DNA of 64,000 nucleotides from Sclerodactyla briareus (Eukaryota > Echinodermata > Holothuroidea > Dendrochirotida > Sclerodactylidae): contig JAODTK010003176.1 in the NCBI GenBank assembly GCA_026419785.1, positions 62,001-126,000 of the forward strand, read 5' to 3'. Position 1 is the first letter of the stretch. Every line of letters begins with the position of its first letter. The notes beneath the pieces are model-generated. The model did not search any database, had not been told where the DNA came from, and saw only the letters and a list, made by a program, of their open reading frames with translations. Shown in pieces: positions 1 through 13,109 of this stretch. A program made the translations under genes and the position numbers.

Positions 1-1398
1 CCAAACCCGAATAGTAAGTTAGTTCATACGACTTTACGTTACAGGAGTTACAGTCCTTTGAAGTTTGTGCTGTTGTAGTTACAAGACGAGAAAAAAGCAT
101 CCCACAGCAATAATAAATGGATGTCATATAGCTCATACTGCACAACTTGCAAAATTTTGTGCTTTCTATTGACAGTTCACACATTACCTTTCACTTCGAA
201 AAGCGTGCATCATATCCGAGGCGTCTTCACGTAATGTTATTGGTGCTTAGTATGGCTTTGTCAACAATGCAGAAATGGAGAGTATTCCAGCATGGGATTG
301 CTTGTTAAGTAACTACTGATATATGCTAATGATGGTTTGATGAGTTGTGAAAGGAGGAAACTGTCCTAACCCAAGACTAGTTTACCCCGGGCAGGCAACT
401 TATATTGAAAAACTGAATCCCTGAATATCTAAAAGGAATTTTATCTTTTTATAAACATTTTGCTAAGAGTAAGAAGTAGGGCTAGGAATGTCCCTTGGGC
501 TTTGCAATAGGTGCCTTATAACATGATAGAAACCTCATCATCGCAGTCACCTCACAGATCTTTTTTAGCAACTAGGTAGAAAGATTGTTGCCTTGCCCAT
601 GGGCACTTCAGAAAACCTGAATAGATAACAGCATTAATACTCATCCATTTGATTGAAAGTTCTGACCTTTATTTTTTCATGAGTTCATTTGGCCAGGGTA
701 ATGTGGGTATAGTGTCTGTACCTAGGTAACCTTTGGTGATGGAAGCCCTTAAAGGCCAATAAAAATGATTTGACTTTGTTTACATTAGGGCACCCAAACC
801 CCAGACCAAGTTCCAGCTGATCTGAGTGCATCAATAAGGCACAATCAAAAATTGTAAAACTCACCTTGTGGTGTCACTGGGAACTGTGAGATCCCTTCAA
901 TTAAGCGACAATAAGATCATGTACTTAAAGAAAACTGTTACAAACCCTATTGATGGGATTCGAACAAACACCTACACAACTGTATCACAGGAGATTGCGA
1001 ATCTCATTCATTATTAGGAGAATACCTATCTTTGTATTTCCGTTACCAAGGTGCAAAATGCAGCATTCACTGTGTAGAGTCCTATGGGGTGGCCTTTGCA
1101 TCGTCCTCTGTGATGTCATGGATTCTTCGAATTTCTCAGAAGTATATTGAAACATCTCAACAAAACAACAAGCTAGAACCTTCAATCTTGCAGTGTGGGG
1201 TTTTGATATGTCCTCTTTCCACCTGTGCCTCTTTAAAGAAAGTCATATTACATGAGCATTGGCCTATGATGAAGGCTGTGAATTATAATATCATTCTTTT
1301 CGCCCACCTTCATTCCTTGTCTATCATAGTCATCTTCTCTCATGAGTGTTGATTACATCCATCCACCAGATGAGAGCATTCATTTGTTGTATTTCCAG
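1..1398. other. Non-coding stretch upstream of the TAF3 PHD exons
   Basis: I see no convincing exon or repeat array here. Short open frames lack splice context and resemble nothing I know. Given the gene that follows, this is most simply intron of TAF3, whose earlier exons would lie outside the window. Confidence 0.4.
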
Positions 1399-1500
1399 AA
1401 CGAACATGGAGAGACGGTTTGGATCTGCCCTGGATGTGGGAAGCCTGACGACGGTAGTCCCTATGGTTGGCTGTGATGAATGCGATGATTGGTACCATTG
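1399..1500 (+). CDS. taf3: TAF3 PHD-finger exon (first half), one frame break
   Basis: TAF3 is a TFIID subunit whose C-terminal PHD finger reads H3K4me3 at promoters in the nucleus. The exon begins after a pyrimidine-rich tract ending in CAG (1398) and ends at a GTAGTA donor (1501). It encodes the start of a C4HC3 PHD finger: VWICPGCGKPDDGSP, then after one frame break MVGCDECDDWYHW. The first four zinc ligands (CPGC, CDEC), the His of YHW, and the Trp and Met that form the methyl-lysine cage in TAF3 are present. An extra C in the CCC run at 1459-1461 shifts the frame and creates an early TGA. Because flanking introns are kept this is not a processed pseudogene; either an assembly indel or a recently dead copy. 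PDDGSPMVGCDECDDWYHW is very typical of TAF3 rather than other PHD proteins. Confidence 0.78.
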
Positions 1501-2539
1501 GTAGTACAGTAATTCCAGCTAAGTAGTGATGTATAGTGCCATACCAATAAATGACAAGCCACAATTCTTGTGGCACTTACCAAACAATATAATGGCATTT
1601 TCATCTTAGTAAAAAATAAGTTGTAGAGTTGATTTGAGTCTATCTGAAGATTAAAATCTAAAATATTTTCGATTAGAAAGTTCCACAGGGATATCTGACA
1701 ATTATGACCAATAGCAAGGAAAACAAAAACATCAGAAATGTGGTGAAGCTTACTTTCCTTCGATGAATAAGTGGATGGATGAGTGGGCCCATTAACACTG
1801 CTTTGAGGCAGGGGACAATGAAGTACTTTTGCCTGTTGTTGAGATAATCAAAGCCAACAACCAAAACTTGAGGAGGGGCTATGGAATGGAACTTATCCTA
1901 ATATTCTGACAAAATGGAATCATGTCGCCCAATTCACATGTCACTGCAATTATAGTGAGGGACTGTTAGGGGCATAGAAGATGGCTCAACACTGCTTCAG
2001 AACAGCATTATGTAGAGCTCTACTAATATGTAGGCAAAGATCAGGATAAGGGACAATCAGTTCCATGGATAGTTCTCTAATGGCGAGTGATAACTCCTAA
2101 TGGCTAAATCCAATGCCCAAAACGCGCCTTTTGCTGATTCGCGCCCAGTGTAGCTGCCGGATAACGATTAGCCTTACCTCAGTCCGGTAGAACTCCAACT
2201 GCAAACAATCATTGCAAGCTCACCAAGTGAAAGCCGGAGTATTTTTCTGTAGTACTGTGACAAGGCATGGTCTCCTGAAATGTCCAAAGCTACCACTTGT
2301 GACAGTGGGTATCCTGTGCGAGGACTTTTGAAGCGAGTGCTTATGGGGCAGCCCACCAAGAGTCCCAGAGGCCCAAAGTGATGTAGTTGACAATGTGTGT
2401 CTGGCATTGAACTCCAAGCGAGAGGCGTGCTGTATAGTACGGGTGGACAGTCAAGCAGACTGGCTTCCCATAACAGAGGGCCCAACTAAAGCTGCATTAT
2501 TGTATCTTGCCTTTTGGTAGCATTTTCATTTTTTTCCAG
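1501..2539 (+). other. taf3: Intron between the two TAF3 PHD exons
   Basis: This stretch starts with GTAGTA and ends in a strong pyrimidine tract and CAG (2521-2539). The two exons join in phase, TG plus G giving the Trp of YHW followed by PCVG, as expected for TAF3. No other coding signal was recognised inside it. Confidence 0.7.
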
Positions 2540-2680
2540 GCCCTGTGTCGGTCTCGTTTGCGAGCCGAGCGTGGATGAGTGGGTTCTGTGGACAGATGCC
2601 TGGCCATCAGGAGTAAAGCCAAGGGGAAGAAGAGGGGGGGAAGAAGAATCCGAGACTTGAGAAGATATCCAATGCTCCTA
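2540..2680 (+). CDS. taf3: TAF3 PHD-finger exon (second half) with two frame breaks
   Basis: Directly after the acceptor the sequence encodes PCVGLVCEPSVDEW. After skipping one extra G at 2581-2583 it reads FCGQ, and after one extra A at 2596 it reads CLAIRSKAKGKKR. This supplies the last three zinc ligands of the PHD finger (the Cys of PC, and the C-x2-C of FCGQC), so the whole C4HC3 set is recoverable across the two exons. The tail is rich in Lys and Arg, as is the C-terminus of TAF3. The exact stop is unclear because the frame depends on a seven-G run near 2634-2640. Three insertions in about 200 coding bases is high for a functional gene, and splice sites are intact. I favour assembly error over a pseudogene but cannot decide from sequence. 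Confidence 0.7.
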
Positions 2681-2689
2681 CATACGCCA

Positions 2690-5390
2690 GTGCTGGATTG
2701 GGACCCTCAAATTTTTGTTCATTTTTGTTTTTTGATCCAGTCCTTGGCATCATGAACTGGTCATCATGTCCTGGGCACATTGTTTGAAGTCCCTGTACAG
2801 TTGAATACTTCAGGACGCCCCTTTCATGAAGTTGGCGAGGAATGGGGGGGGGGAGGGGGATTTAGAACAATTTGGGTGACTGTCCCTCCCAGTAGTTGCA
2901 CTCGCTGATTATTCAGGCATAGTTTTGACCATCATTGCCGCTATTAGCTAATGGAAAGGCTGTAAATGACCGTACTATGGAAGCATATCACCGTCAGAAA
3001 CCCGGAGTACAACATTATGTCACAAATTTTTACAACATGATGTAATATTTAAGACATATTCCTATTATACTTTACCACGCTACATAAGTAAACAGACACT
3101 ACAAGTAAACACCGACGCTTGTTCATGAGATTCTTTTGTATCAAATTTTGCTAGTAGTCATTGACTGGGAAGTCCAAGTCCTTTGAAACAGAGACTCAAG
3201 ACGTCCTTCCAGTATGCATGGTCTATGCACATACTGGAACCTACTAGTGAAACACTAATGGGCTCACTTCTATATTATAGTGAATGAAATACTCGTTTCA
3301 ATGGTCATGCTTGCTGAAGCAAGGTTTTGAAACACACTAATATAGGTATTTTAATTTGCTTTGCAACTGAAAGCTAGAATAAATCTGTTCATAGATGTGA
3401 ATCAAATGTTTGCTACTTAATGGTATTAATTTACCTGCTATCCTAAGAAATTGTCTTTTATTTATCTACAATGACATGGTGAGTTCTGATTTTTGGTGTT
3501 TGGTTGTTTTTGTGCCTGGCTAGCAGGGTGAGGGGTATGAGGAATAACCTGGCCTTGCAAGGTAAAATCAAGGGGGCACGATTTGAGTAACACATCCAAT
3601 AAGCCAGTTCAGAGTTCCAGTTTAATGAGATGATATGGATTTTGTGTCACAGTCATGAGGAAACGACGCGTTTTGACCTGAAATGTACAGTGTGCAGAAC
3701 ACTCTTTTGAAACTCCCCTGTCGAAAATTACAAATCCTCCTGCAATGCAAAACTTGCCCCCCCCCCATTAAAAACTTTCCCCCAACTTATCATCAACAAT
3801 AACTTCCAAAAACATGGGAGGAATTGGTTGCGTTTCAAATAGTGGTGAGTTTAAAAATTAGCCGTAACGATACTGCTATGGGTGGAATCTTCTATATTAC
3901 CCAAACTGTTGCAGTGGTGAGATGCGTACGCTAACAAACACGAACTGGCCTATTATGCAGTTGTCTATTGGCCATTGGTATTGGGTATTGAGAACCACGC
4001 ATGTGTCTGCTGTTTTGGCGCAGTGCGGCAGGCAGTTAATACTTGTTGGTTGTGTCACTGTGTAGGGCTATATTCTTTGCAAAAGGTGGTCAAACATGAA
4101 AAGACATGCAAAAGGTTTGTTCAACCCCCCTATTCAATGTCGTATTCGATCATAGGCTTAACGGACCGCATGCAACTGGGGAGGGTGTTTGTACAGCTAT
4201 CATCTGTAGTGGAATGCCTTAACCATGGGCATAGCTAGATATAGTCGTCTCTCAAAATGAGCTATGGGGCACTTATGGCAGGAGGGTCTGCGTTTATCAG
4301 AAGAATATTATATGGCTCATGCCCAGTCGACCGGACCGCTGTCCCAGGGTCAACTGAAACCGGTTACCACGGATCCTCCGCGAACATCTGGCGAGACTGA
4401 AGGATCTACTGCGACGAAAACGTCCAACGGTTGCACAGCCGTTGTCAAACTAGATGTTCTTGTGCTCACATACATATATATATAGTATATATTTATATAT
4501 ATTTTTATTGGCGAGAGGTGGAGGATGAGGTACCATGGTCTATTCCACACTTTCAAATTTGTTTCCTTATTGATGTAAATTTGATGAGGAGTGGCAATGG
4601 TGAACATGCAATCGATAAGGTCTTGTCACAAAGGTATGTTGATGATTGAATCAGTTCCGATGCAATGGTTCCTCATGAGCATTGGCATAAGACTCTCCCC
4701 TATCCCTCCCAAGAATTTACTTCGTTCTTTATTGTTGGAGCTCGTACCTACATAGTCAATACCCAACAATAGCAATTAACAATGGCCTAATAATTGGTGA
4801 TCTTGTTTTCTTGGATCCCTGTGAGTGAGTGATGAAAGGAATATACGGATGCCGACATATAGCCAACTTGTTTTCTCTACTCTTTCTCATGGAACTTCTG
4901 CAATAGTGTAGGGGAAGGGCTGGTGAAGGCTGTTAGCTGATTCCTTGCCACAGGAGAGCTCATTATAGACTGTAATACTGGATGGGTGGTAATCCATGGT
5001 TGACTCTGCAAACTGGGTCAAACAAAACAATTTTCAGTTTGACGTACTGCTATAGTTTGGTAGAGTTGAAATATGTATAGGCGGGTTATTTCAAGCTGTA
5101 AATAAGAAGTTTATTTAGGTGTTGTAAGTGATATATGTGACATATTCTAGTTACAAAATAGAATGTCCGACAATTTATCACAGCTTGGCTACCCGTTGCT
5201 ATATCGTGGTGCATGCGCCGTATGTGTATATATTTCAGAGCATTGACTGGGACATGCCAGACAGTGTGAAATGTGAATGCCAAGAGAAGCGGAATGTTAA
5301 ATACAAAATGGAAACAAATTTTTTGGTTGTGAAACCTCACCTATTGGTAGTTGAAACACTACCTCTGTTTGCCTAGTCGTTACGTACGTG
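2690..5390. other. Intergenic or 3' flank with little structure
   Basis: There is no supported gene. Small items only: an alternating TA run at 4471-4506, and a short inverted repeat CAACGG / CCGTTG at 4425-4444 in a CpG-richer patch (4320-4450). The open frame through that patch resembles nothing I know. Confidence 0.4.
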
Positions 5391-5397
5391 TGTGGTT

Positions 5398-5401
5398 TTG
5401 G

Positions 5402-5432
<31 letters not shown>

Positions 5433-5755
5433 TGGTGTGTGTGGTCATGTGTGGTGTGTTGTGTTACCTGTGTGTTGGTGTGTGTGAGTGTGTTGTGTGT
5501 GTGTGGGTGTGTGTGTGTGTGTGTGTGTGGGACCGTGGCGTGTTGCGGTGAGTGTTGGGGGCGTGTGCTGGTGCGTGTGCGTGTGCGTGGATGCGTGGGC
5601 AGGGGTGCGTGGCCGTTCAGTGTGGGTGTGTTGGTGCGTGTGCGTGTGCGCGTGCGCGTGGAGTGCGCGTGCGCGTGCGCGTGTGCGTGTGTGTGTGTGT
5701 GTGCGCGCGCGTGTGGGTGTGCGCGCGCGCGCGCGCGTGTTACTGTACTATGCGT
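5398..5755 (+). repeat. Long (GT)n / (GTGCGC)n microsatellite
   Basis: About 350 bases of alternating purine-pyrimidine DNA, GT-rich on the plus strand, becoming GTGC- and GCGC-rich towards the end. It produces long open frames of repeated Cys-Val or His-Thr on the two strands, which are artefacts of the repeat. Such tracts can adopt Z-DNA. Confidence 0.95.
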
Positions 5756-5786
5756 GAGAGGACCAATAACCTGTAACACACCCGAC

Positions 5787-6057
5787 GCGAGGACATTTTT
5801 TTTTCCGAGGGACCTGAAACGGGTCTCGGAAGAAAAATGCGTTTAAACCATTCGACATACCCCCCTCTATACTCCAAACGGGATTAGAAGCATGTCCTCG
5901 GTATACTCCTAGTGTGATGCAAGATTGTTTAGTGGGGGTGTGAGAGAGTTGAGGGTTACCATTCTTCGAAGGACGAGGTTACCGTGCATGCGAGGGCTTA
6001 AACACACCTCGCAAACACAAATTTCGGACTTCGTTTTTTGCAAAAGGACGTCCTCGC
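5787..6057. mobile_element. MITE-like element with GCGAGGAC terminal inverted repeats
   Basis: The left end reads GCGAGGACAT followed by a T-run, and the right end reads ACGTCCTCGC, its near reverse complement. An internal ATGTCCTCGG lies at 5893-5902. The 270-base interior has no coding potential. It looks like a small non-autonomous DNA transposon; target duplications were not resolved. Confidence 0.55.
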
Positions 6058-6075
6058 AAATACGTTAAAGTGCGT

Positions 6076-6228
6076 ATGTTGGGTGGGTGGGTGTGTGGTG
6101 AGGGTGTGGGTGTGAGCGTGCGCGTGTGGGCTGTGTGTGCGCTTGCGAGTGTGTGTGTGTGTGCGCGTGCGCGTGTGTGGTGTGTGCGCGGCGCGCGCGA
6201 GGCGGCGTGCGTGCGGGTGTGGTGTGTG
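6076..6228 (+). repeat. Second GT/GC-rich simple repeat
   Basis: Imperfect GT, GTGC and GGGT repeats of the same kind as at 5.4-5.75 kb. The two tracts bracket the MITE at 5787-6057. Confidence 0.85.
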
Positions 6229-7280
6229 TACTGATAGGAAGGAGAAACAAGATATTGTGATAGATCATCTCTTTTGTTGTTTTCGGAGAATCCACTATGG
6301 TTTACTCAGGGGGGGGGAATGAAGACTTGCCCAGCCTGTTCAAAAAACAGGCAGCCCCCCCCCCTCCCTCCTTCCACCCATGGCTGATATCCTGCATATT
6401 CAAACATGCCAGCAGAAATTTTTGGATCCTTGACGAAGTGTGTGTATGTTCATAGCTTTTTTTTTAAGGGGGGGGGTAACATTACTTGCTGAATTTTGTT
6501 GTGAGATAAGCGGAGCAAGTTTTTGAATTTTGAGTTCCACAGAAGGTTGGGAGGGGCACTTCTAGTTTGTTATGTTTGGATGAGCCCAATATAACAATGA
6601 AGAGTCAGTAGATAAAAAATAGTTGGGGAATCTGACTGAAAATCCAAAATTTTCAAAGGCAGGTATATCAGCATGTGGGTAGGCCTAGTAGTGTAGGACC
6701 CTGATATTGGGGTAGTCAGTCACTGAAGGCATCAGAGGAGTGCCTGTCTCCCTGATCGTAGTGGAGGAATTGGTCCAGAGAAACAATTAGAAGGAAAACC
6801 ACACATTGCTTGGGTTCCCCCTCACAAATCACCTCGGGAGGGGTTCTCTAAGAAATTGCTGGAGAGAGATAAAGAAACACAGAAATGCTTTGTTTAAAAA
6901 AAAAAAAAAAATTGGTAAGGGGTAAAGTGAAGTTCAGTGTCGAGATGATGTGTAAACCCCCCCACCCCCCGGAGTCCAGGCTTCCTGGCGAGCAGATCTT
7001 GGCGCTGCCCTGGATTTAAGTTTGGCGGAGGATTTCAAGATCTGCAACTTAATGAGGCCAATCATGTTATAAATGTCTGTTTTATGGAGATGAAAGAGGA
7101 GGGCCTGGTTTGTTCCGCGCAAATATCATGAGAAATTCAAGATGAAATTTCACGAAGGGTTGTGGGAAATGAAACGGCGGGCGGCTTACGTGTCAGTGTA
7201 ATACACACATGAAAAACTTTATTTCCCTGGAATGATAATACACCCCATTGATTCAATATATATCATGATCTCATTTTAGC

Positions 7281-7440
7281 CGGGGGGGGGGGTGGGGGGG
7301 GGAGGGGGGGGGGGGTTGGAGGGGGGTCGGATTGGGATATTGTGGGGGGGATGGGAATTTGGGGGATATTGTTTTTATGTTGGATTGGGGGGGATTTTGT
7401 GTGGGGGGATTGGGGAGGGGGGGGGCATTGGATGTATATT
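7281..7440 (+). repeat. G-tract cluster, potential G-quadruplex DNA
   Basis: The plus strand carries many closely spaced runs of five to eleven G with short A/T-containing spacers. There are far more than the four G-runs needed for a quadruplex. The open frame through it encodes only Gly-rich repeats and is not a gene. Confidence 0.85.
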
Positions 7441-7554
7441 GGGGAGAGGGAATATGGAATTAGATGTGAGCCGAAATGAGCTGGCCGCTTGTTATCAGTA
7501 AACTTGGAAGTACATAACCTATTGTTTTGAGGTCGCGTCGATAGGTCAAGGTTC

Positions 7555-8335
7555 TAAAGTTTGGGGGGGGGAAAAATCGTGTTTACATGTCCAGAATGCT
7601 CGTTCGGATTGGGTGAAATCTGACCTGGCCCGGAGATTTCTTATGGCATTATGGGAAGTAACAGGGCTACATGAACCTATTGTTTCTGGCCCGAGTGTAT
7701 ACTGGGAGCATTTTTGGGAAAGAATGGGGGAAATCATGGAAATTTTAAGCTTGTCAAACACGATAACTTGACTCTACCTGATGTATGATGTCATATTTAG
7801 ATATGTGGGCCTGGGGGAACCCATTTAATGGGGAACCCATAATGGGTACATTGGTTTCGGGGTCAGGTCAGAAGAGGTTTCAAGTTGAAAAAATATATTG
7901 TAACACGATAAGGCCAGAATGCTGGTCATATGGCTTTGGTGTAGATTCGGTTGTTTTTTTGTTTGGAGGGGGGGGAGGAAATTGGCAAATTGATATCTAG
8001 GCAAAGGTAGCTTATAGCACAATAAATTGACAAACTTAAAGGCTGAAGCCCATACCTGATTATGGTCCCCCATAATGAGTGATGGGTTCCTATCGTTTTA
8101 CGGGTCAAGAGAGGGAAAGTTGGACAATCTTGTTAACACAGTATGTCCAGTAATACTTGGTCTTATCAAGTTGAAATTTGGAATGCAGCATCTTTGAGGA
8201 CCCAAATTTTTTCAAACATAGATTTTGGGGGAATGCAAACAGTTGAATATCGGCTATGTCAGTTATACATATCTAAACCCCACCTAGGTGAGATGAAGTT
8301 CTACAGTATTGGTATATGGTTACCCATATGAGTAC
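7555..8335 (+). repeat. Diverged copies of the 'AACACGATAA-GTCCAGAA' tandem-repeat family
   Basis: Segments such as 'aacacgataaggccagaatg', 'ggggtcaggtcaga', 'caagttgaaatttgg' and 'ttcttatgg...gggaa' recur in the same order as in the array at 41.1-42.3 kb. This looks like an older, partly decayed array of two to three roughly 300-base units. No gene is present. Confidence 0.6.
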
Positions 8336-8339
8336 ATAA

Positions 8340-10985
8340 GTCTCACAATTGGTCAGGATGAGGACAGCCAAGAATCACTAAGCTTCCAGTTATCCTGTAT
8401 AGGCAGACTAATGATCAACTGCTGACTACATATCCCCAATAACCATCACAAGCTCTCTTCTTCTTCAGCTCTTTTGTGTTCGGTTAGTAGAACAGGCTGG
8501 AGGCATCCTGTGCCAAACCGATTCAAGTCAACGACATTGTCAAATAATGTTGTTGGTTTGTCAATTCACTTGCAGTCAACATATTTGGGTTGATCTCAAA
8601 CTGAGGTTATAACATCTCTGAGAGTTATTGCATATTGAATACCCTCAATTTTATCATTGGTCGATGCTATCATCCAATTGTATCGGTTTGCCCATAGTTC
8701 TATAATAGAGTTTAACAAAGATAGGAAAAGAACCCCAGGTCCTAGCCAAAGATGTAATATGAGACAGCATGCAGGGGATTGCATATTAAGTCAAATTAAA
8801 ATGAACCAAGACAATCTGCTGTCTAGAAGACTCTTATATTTTGTCCTCGAGACCAAGGCTCTTCTCATCATGTCCAACTCCGGAGGCAATGGGGGACCTA
8901 TGCAGCCTTCATAAAAATCGGTATTGTATTAGCTGCTCACACGTAAATATCTCTAGGCATTGGATCACTTAGAAAAGCGTTCAATAAGCACAAGTAGATA
9001 GTATTCTCCCAATCTTTTCATGTATAATATTATTAATGAAGCTCTCTTGTAACAATCAATTGATGAATTGGTTGTTATGGTACATGTTTTAAATATGTCT
9101 TCGAGCGGTGAAGCATACAAACTTGTATATAGGCCCATTTACATCCAGCCCAAGAGACGGAAACAAACACCATCACTAATCAACAACGGTAGAGCTGTTT
9201 TATTGGAAATGTCTTTCAAGTGTCTTATCAAGCGTATCTTAGGTAATGAATAAATACAAAGCTTCAAGACATTAAAAAAAAAAAAAATAACTGTAGGGCC
9301 TACTGGTGTAAAACGCTACAATGGTCTCTCAAAAAACAATAGTGATACTTGAATGATGCATATACTGTACCATTTGCATGGTACAAGGTCATGTAACAGA
9401 TCAACTTTAAACTATCCAAGGATAAAAAGAGGACATGTCAAAAACCCAACAACCAAAATTGGAGCATTATTGCTGTTCCCTTGTTGGAGTGGATTTATTT
9501 CACTTGAAGGGAAATTCACCATAACTGATGACGTCACTGGAGTAAAAATGCAAATGTCTCAGGACGTACACAGTAAATGCTGATATTGCACTATTATAGC
9601 AGAAAATATTAGTAAATTCATGAATGAAATTATGCTTTACTAATCTTGTGAAAAATTTGGAAGTTATCAATCGATATCATTTTTATCTCCTCGGTCTCGA
9701 AGGGCCAGATGAAATATTGTAGTCAGTTTGCAATTTCACCTATATCTATGTTGCTGTTGCCCTAGCGACCATTGCTATGGTAACATGGTGGAGGATGGTT
9801 TGGTGAAAACTATCCACTGAGGGGTACCCACTGGTGCCGGGTGATCCAGCCATTAGGTGCACACTCGCAAAAGTGCCCGTTTGGTGTGTGGTATGTGTGT
9901 GTGTGTGCGTTGCGGTCCATCAGATTTTTGATGGTTTTTGCAAATATCTTCAGTTTGGAGTGGCTGAACAAAGTGAAATTTTGCACATGCATGCTTGAAT
10001 GGTCACTTAAAACTAATTGCTCTCAAAATTGGGGAATTTAGGAGGCAAAAAGACAAATTTTGGGACAAATTCTCATTTTCACAAGTTTTTCAATATTTTT
10101 CAAGAAATTCCCTTATTCTAATGGCCGAATGATTTCAAACTTTGTTAGCAATGAAAAAGGAACAAATACTAACTGTTCCCATGCAATCGCCCCAAATTAC
10201 TAAAAATGTCAATTTTAGGGGGAAAAAATAGATTGTGGCCAAATTTGAGAATTTCTGAAAATTATTCAGTTGTTGGTATATTTAGAGATGGGGAGGACGG
10301 AATGATTTCAAATTTCATGAAGAAGGTACAAAGCTATCTAAAACCAAAGGGTTCCAGCATTTATGCTGTAAATGAACTGGAAATATAGCCATGAATATGA
10401 ATATTTGGGGGAAACATGGGCTGGTTTCAGACATATATTTTGATTAAAAAACTTTGTCCATTTGCAACTCGCGACAAGGGAGCTAGTAAAAACAATTGGA
10501 ATCGTTCCACATTTGCCGATGAGTTTTTCGCAACTTCCGGGATTCCATTGTTAACTCTTTTGTCACTAGGTTTGTAAATACATGTTTTGGATGACTTCGT
10601 ATGACACAGGGTCTCGGTTACGCTTATTGTGACGTCACAGGGAACATTGCGCTTGTTGTAGCAGAATGCCTCCTTTTCACACCAGAATGGGCTTGTGAAT
10701 CTTTCTGAAGTTAGTGGGGTTCTGAAAAGGTTTTTTTTAAAATGCTAGATATAAGATACCAAAATAGCAGAACTTTACCTGACCATTGTACAACACTTTA
10801 TAAAAATATGCATTTGAATTCTTGCAAACTAACCTTAAAATCAATTAGTTGAGGAAAGAGTTTCTTGACACATATTAAAGGTATACAAGCAGATGATCCA
10901 ACCTATTGAAGTCCTGGCAAGGATGCGGAACCTGGCTACTGCGCTTCTTGTCAGTTGCGAATCCCTCCACCAGTTACACAGATGA
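8340..10985. other. Non-coding stretch, nothing recognised
   Basis: AT-rich, with short open frames only. I found no convincing exon with paired splice sites, no structured repeat and no RNA gene. The 10.0-10.4 kb part has faint internal repetition (phrases such as 'atgatttcaaa' recur) but no clear unit. Confidence 0.35.
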
Positions 10986-11017
10986 GGGTCATAGGCCTTT
11001 TTCGAACTCGACCGTAC

Positions 11018-11094
11018 CTGGGTGTGGAGGTTGAGGATGAAGCCAAAAAACCGTAAGAGTAGTAGCCATCTCCACCATTGGACAGTACAACGAC
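11018..11094 (-). CDS. Candidate exon of an unrecognised minus-strand gene
   Basis: On the minus strand a segment bounded by an upstream CAG (11,097-11,095) and a good donor CAG|GTACGG (GT at 11,017-11,016) is open and encodes VVVLSNGGDGYYSYGFLA followed by a Ser/Thr-rich end. If the donor is not used, the frame continues about 20 more codons to a stop and reads RKRPMTLICVTGGGIRN near its end. I do not recognise the family. The amino-acid texture looks like a real protein, but the acceptor has a weak pyrimidine tract. Confidence 0.3.
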
Positions 11095-13109
11095 CTGCCT
11101 ACCTCTCCATATGACCTGACAACATGTTCATTGCCAATGGGAAGGATGTGACTTCTGCTGAGGCAATAGGTGCCCCGAAAGTGCACAAGAATGTAAATGT
11201 GGGATTTCTCCATAGCGATCACAAAATTCAATATAGCATGTGACCCTTCAAAAGTCACGTCAAGCAAGTAAGCGTCATTCTAATGAATGGCAGCTCGTTA
11301 AACCATGATACTTTTCATTGTAAGTACCTAAACTATAACATTAGTTTATGGAATGTTACTATCAAACCATAATTGCCAGCGAGTACATGTCCCCCAGTGT
11401 TTGTTAAGGATCTATAGATCAGAAAGAAAGCCCTACGGCATGGTGGTTAGGAGAGGGGCGCAACATAACCTGTTGAGATACCTCACATCAAACAAATATA
11501 ATGGTATATCCTCACATCAACGAAAACTATGCCTGATTCATACAACACAACATTGATTGTTCATATCAAATTGTGCTCGCAAGAGAATACACCCTGATTA
11601 TTACAACAGCCAAAACTGAGAATGGCAGTTTTAATATTCTCTGTGAGAAAAAAAATCCAGATTCAAATATTTTGTTTGATTGAATTCTAGTCTAACAACA
11701 ATCATTTTCTATTGTTCATTTCAATTATCTTGGTATATTATTTCAAATGTTTCTCTGGTGAATAATTAGAAGAGAATGGAAGGCCGTTTTGCGTGTAGCA
11801 ATCTTGCTCATTTGTAGCGCATTTTACATGGGGTGAACAATTGCGGGGACTATACAAGTAAAGAGTGTCCTATAACATTGATTAAGCATGAATATAAGGG
11901 CATCAAAAATTCTTCATAGCAGATGCCCTTCTCTTCTCTTCTTTTCTTTGGTATCTCACAAGCATTTTTTTTAATTCACAACCAAGATAGTAATATCCGG
12001 ACTCAGGTTCCTTCATTTGATAGAAAGCCATTGCTATCATCATTTTCACAGATTTCAGAGTCAAAACAAGAAATACTCATTTGTGCTATCTCCCCTGTTA
12101 GAGCAATGTGTTATTTGCATTATTAGTTCCTAACCAGGTGACATTTCATAAAAATGTCTTACTGTTTCAGAGAAATCCATACCCACAGTCACACCGAGCA
12201 TACCCACACTTCTTTAGCATGCAACACCCAAATGATGCTAAGAAGTCTCTTTCTAATACTCTCTCGGGCAAGACAAAAACTACTCCATAAAAAACTATGA
12301 GGTACCTTTTTATATTCCGAATAAACATTGGGAAAGAAACTACCTTCATCACTTCTGTGGTAGGACTGGCACTGCATCTACTGATAATCAATATTCTAAG
12401 GACCTCCAGATACCATATCATGGGGATTCAATTTTAGCTGACGGGTGAAATAATTCCAAATAGGAGTTTAGTGCCAGCAGAGCCTGGTTATATTTAACAG
12501 AATTTTTCACCAACAACTGTATGACTACCTGCACAAAAGACAGAAACTTCACTTATTCCATCTGTGGCATTCAGAACCAAGATAGCCAAAATGACAATTC
12601 CCATTGAAGAAATCAATAGTAAATCAAGCAACCTCTACCCTAAATCGCTTGATAATTACTAAGAGCTGCAGCTATGCAGAGTCGCATATCACCTTCAGTT
12701 TCACACTTGCCATAACTGGGATTAATCCCTGGGGTATGTGGTTTATGTGGTATATGGCATTCATCCCACTCCTTTTTTTGGAAAGTCACCTTTTCTATTT
12801 CCTCCAAATGTAGTTGAACACCAACTCAAGAATAGTAGACTTGGAATAATCAATCTTATATTTGGCACACTTACTACTAAGGACTTGATTTATCATCCAC
12901 GTATGTATGGGTGACCAGTGCTTTGATAACGAATGGAAATATACCAAAATGATTCATTTCTCAATAAATCCCCATTTGTTAAACTAACATCGAGCTCCCG
13001 GTCCGAACCAGAGACAAAAACGAAGCCGCACTCCTCTTGTTGACATCTCTGTAACACAGGTGACCCAACAACGGAAAGACTGACCATGACTGTGGTACTA
13101 GACACATAC

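Noticed and set aside
5297..5846. Long Cys-Val and His-Thr open frames on both strands
   Set aside because: They follow directly from the (GT)n microsatellite.
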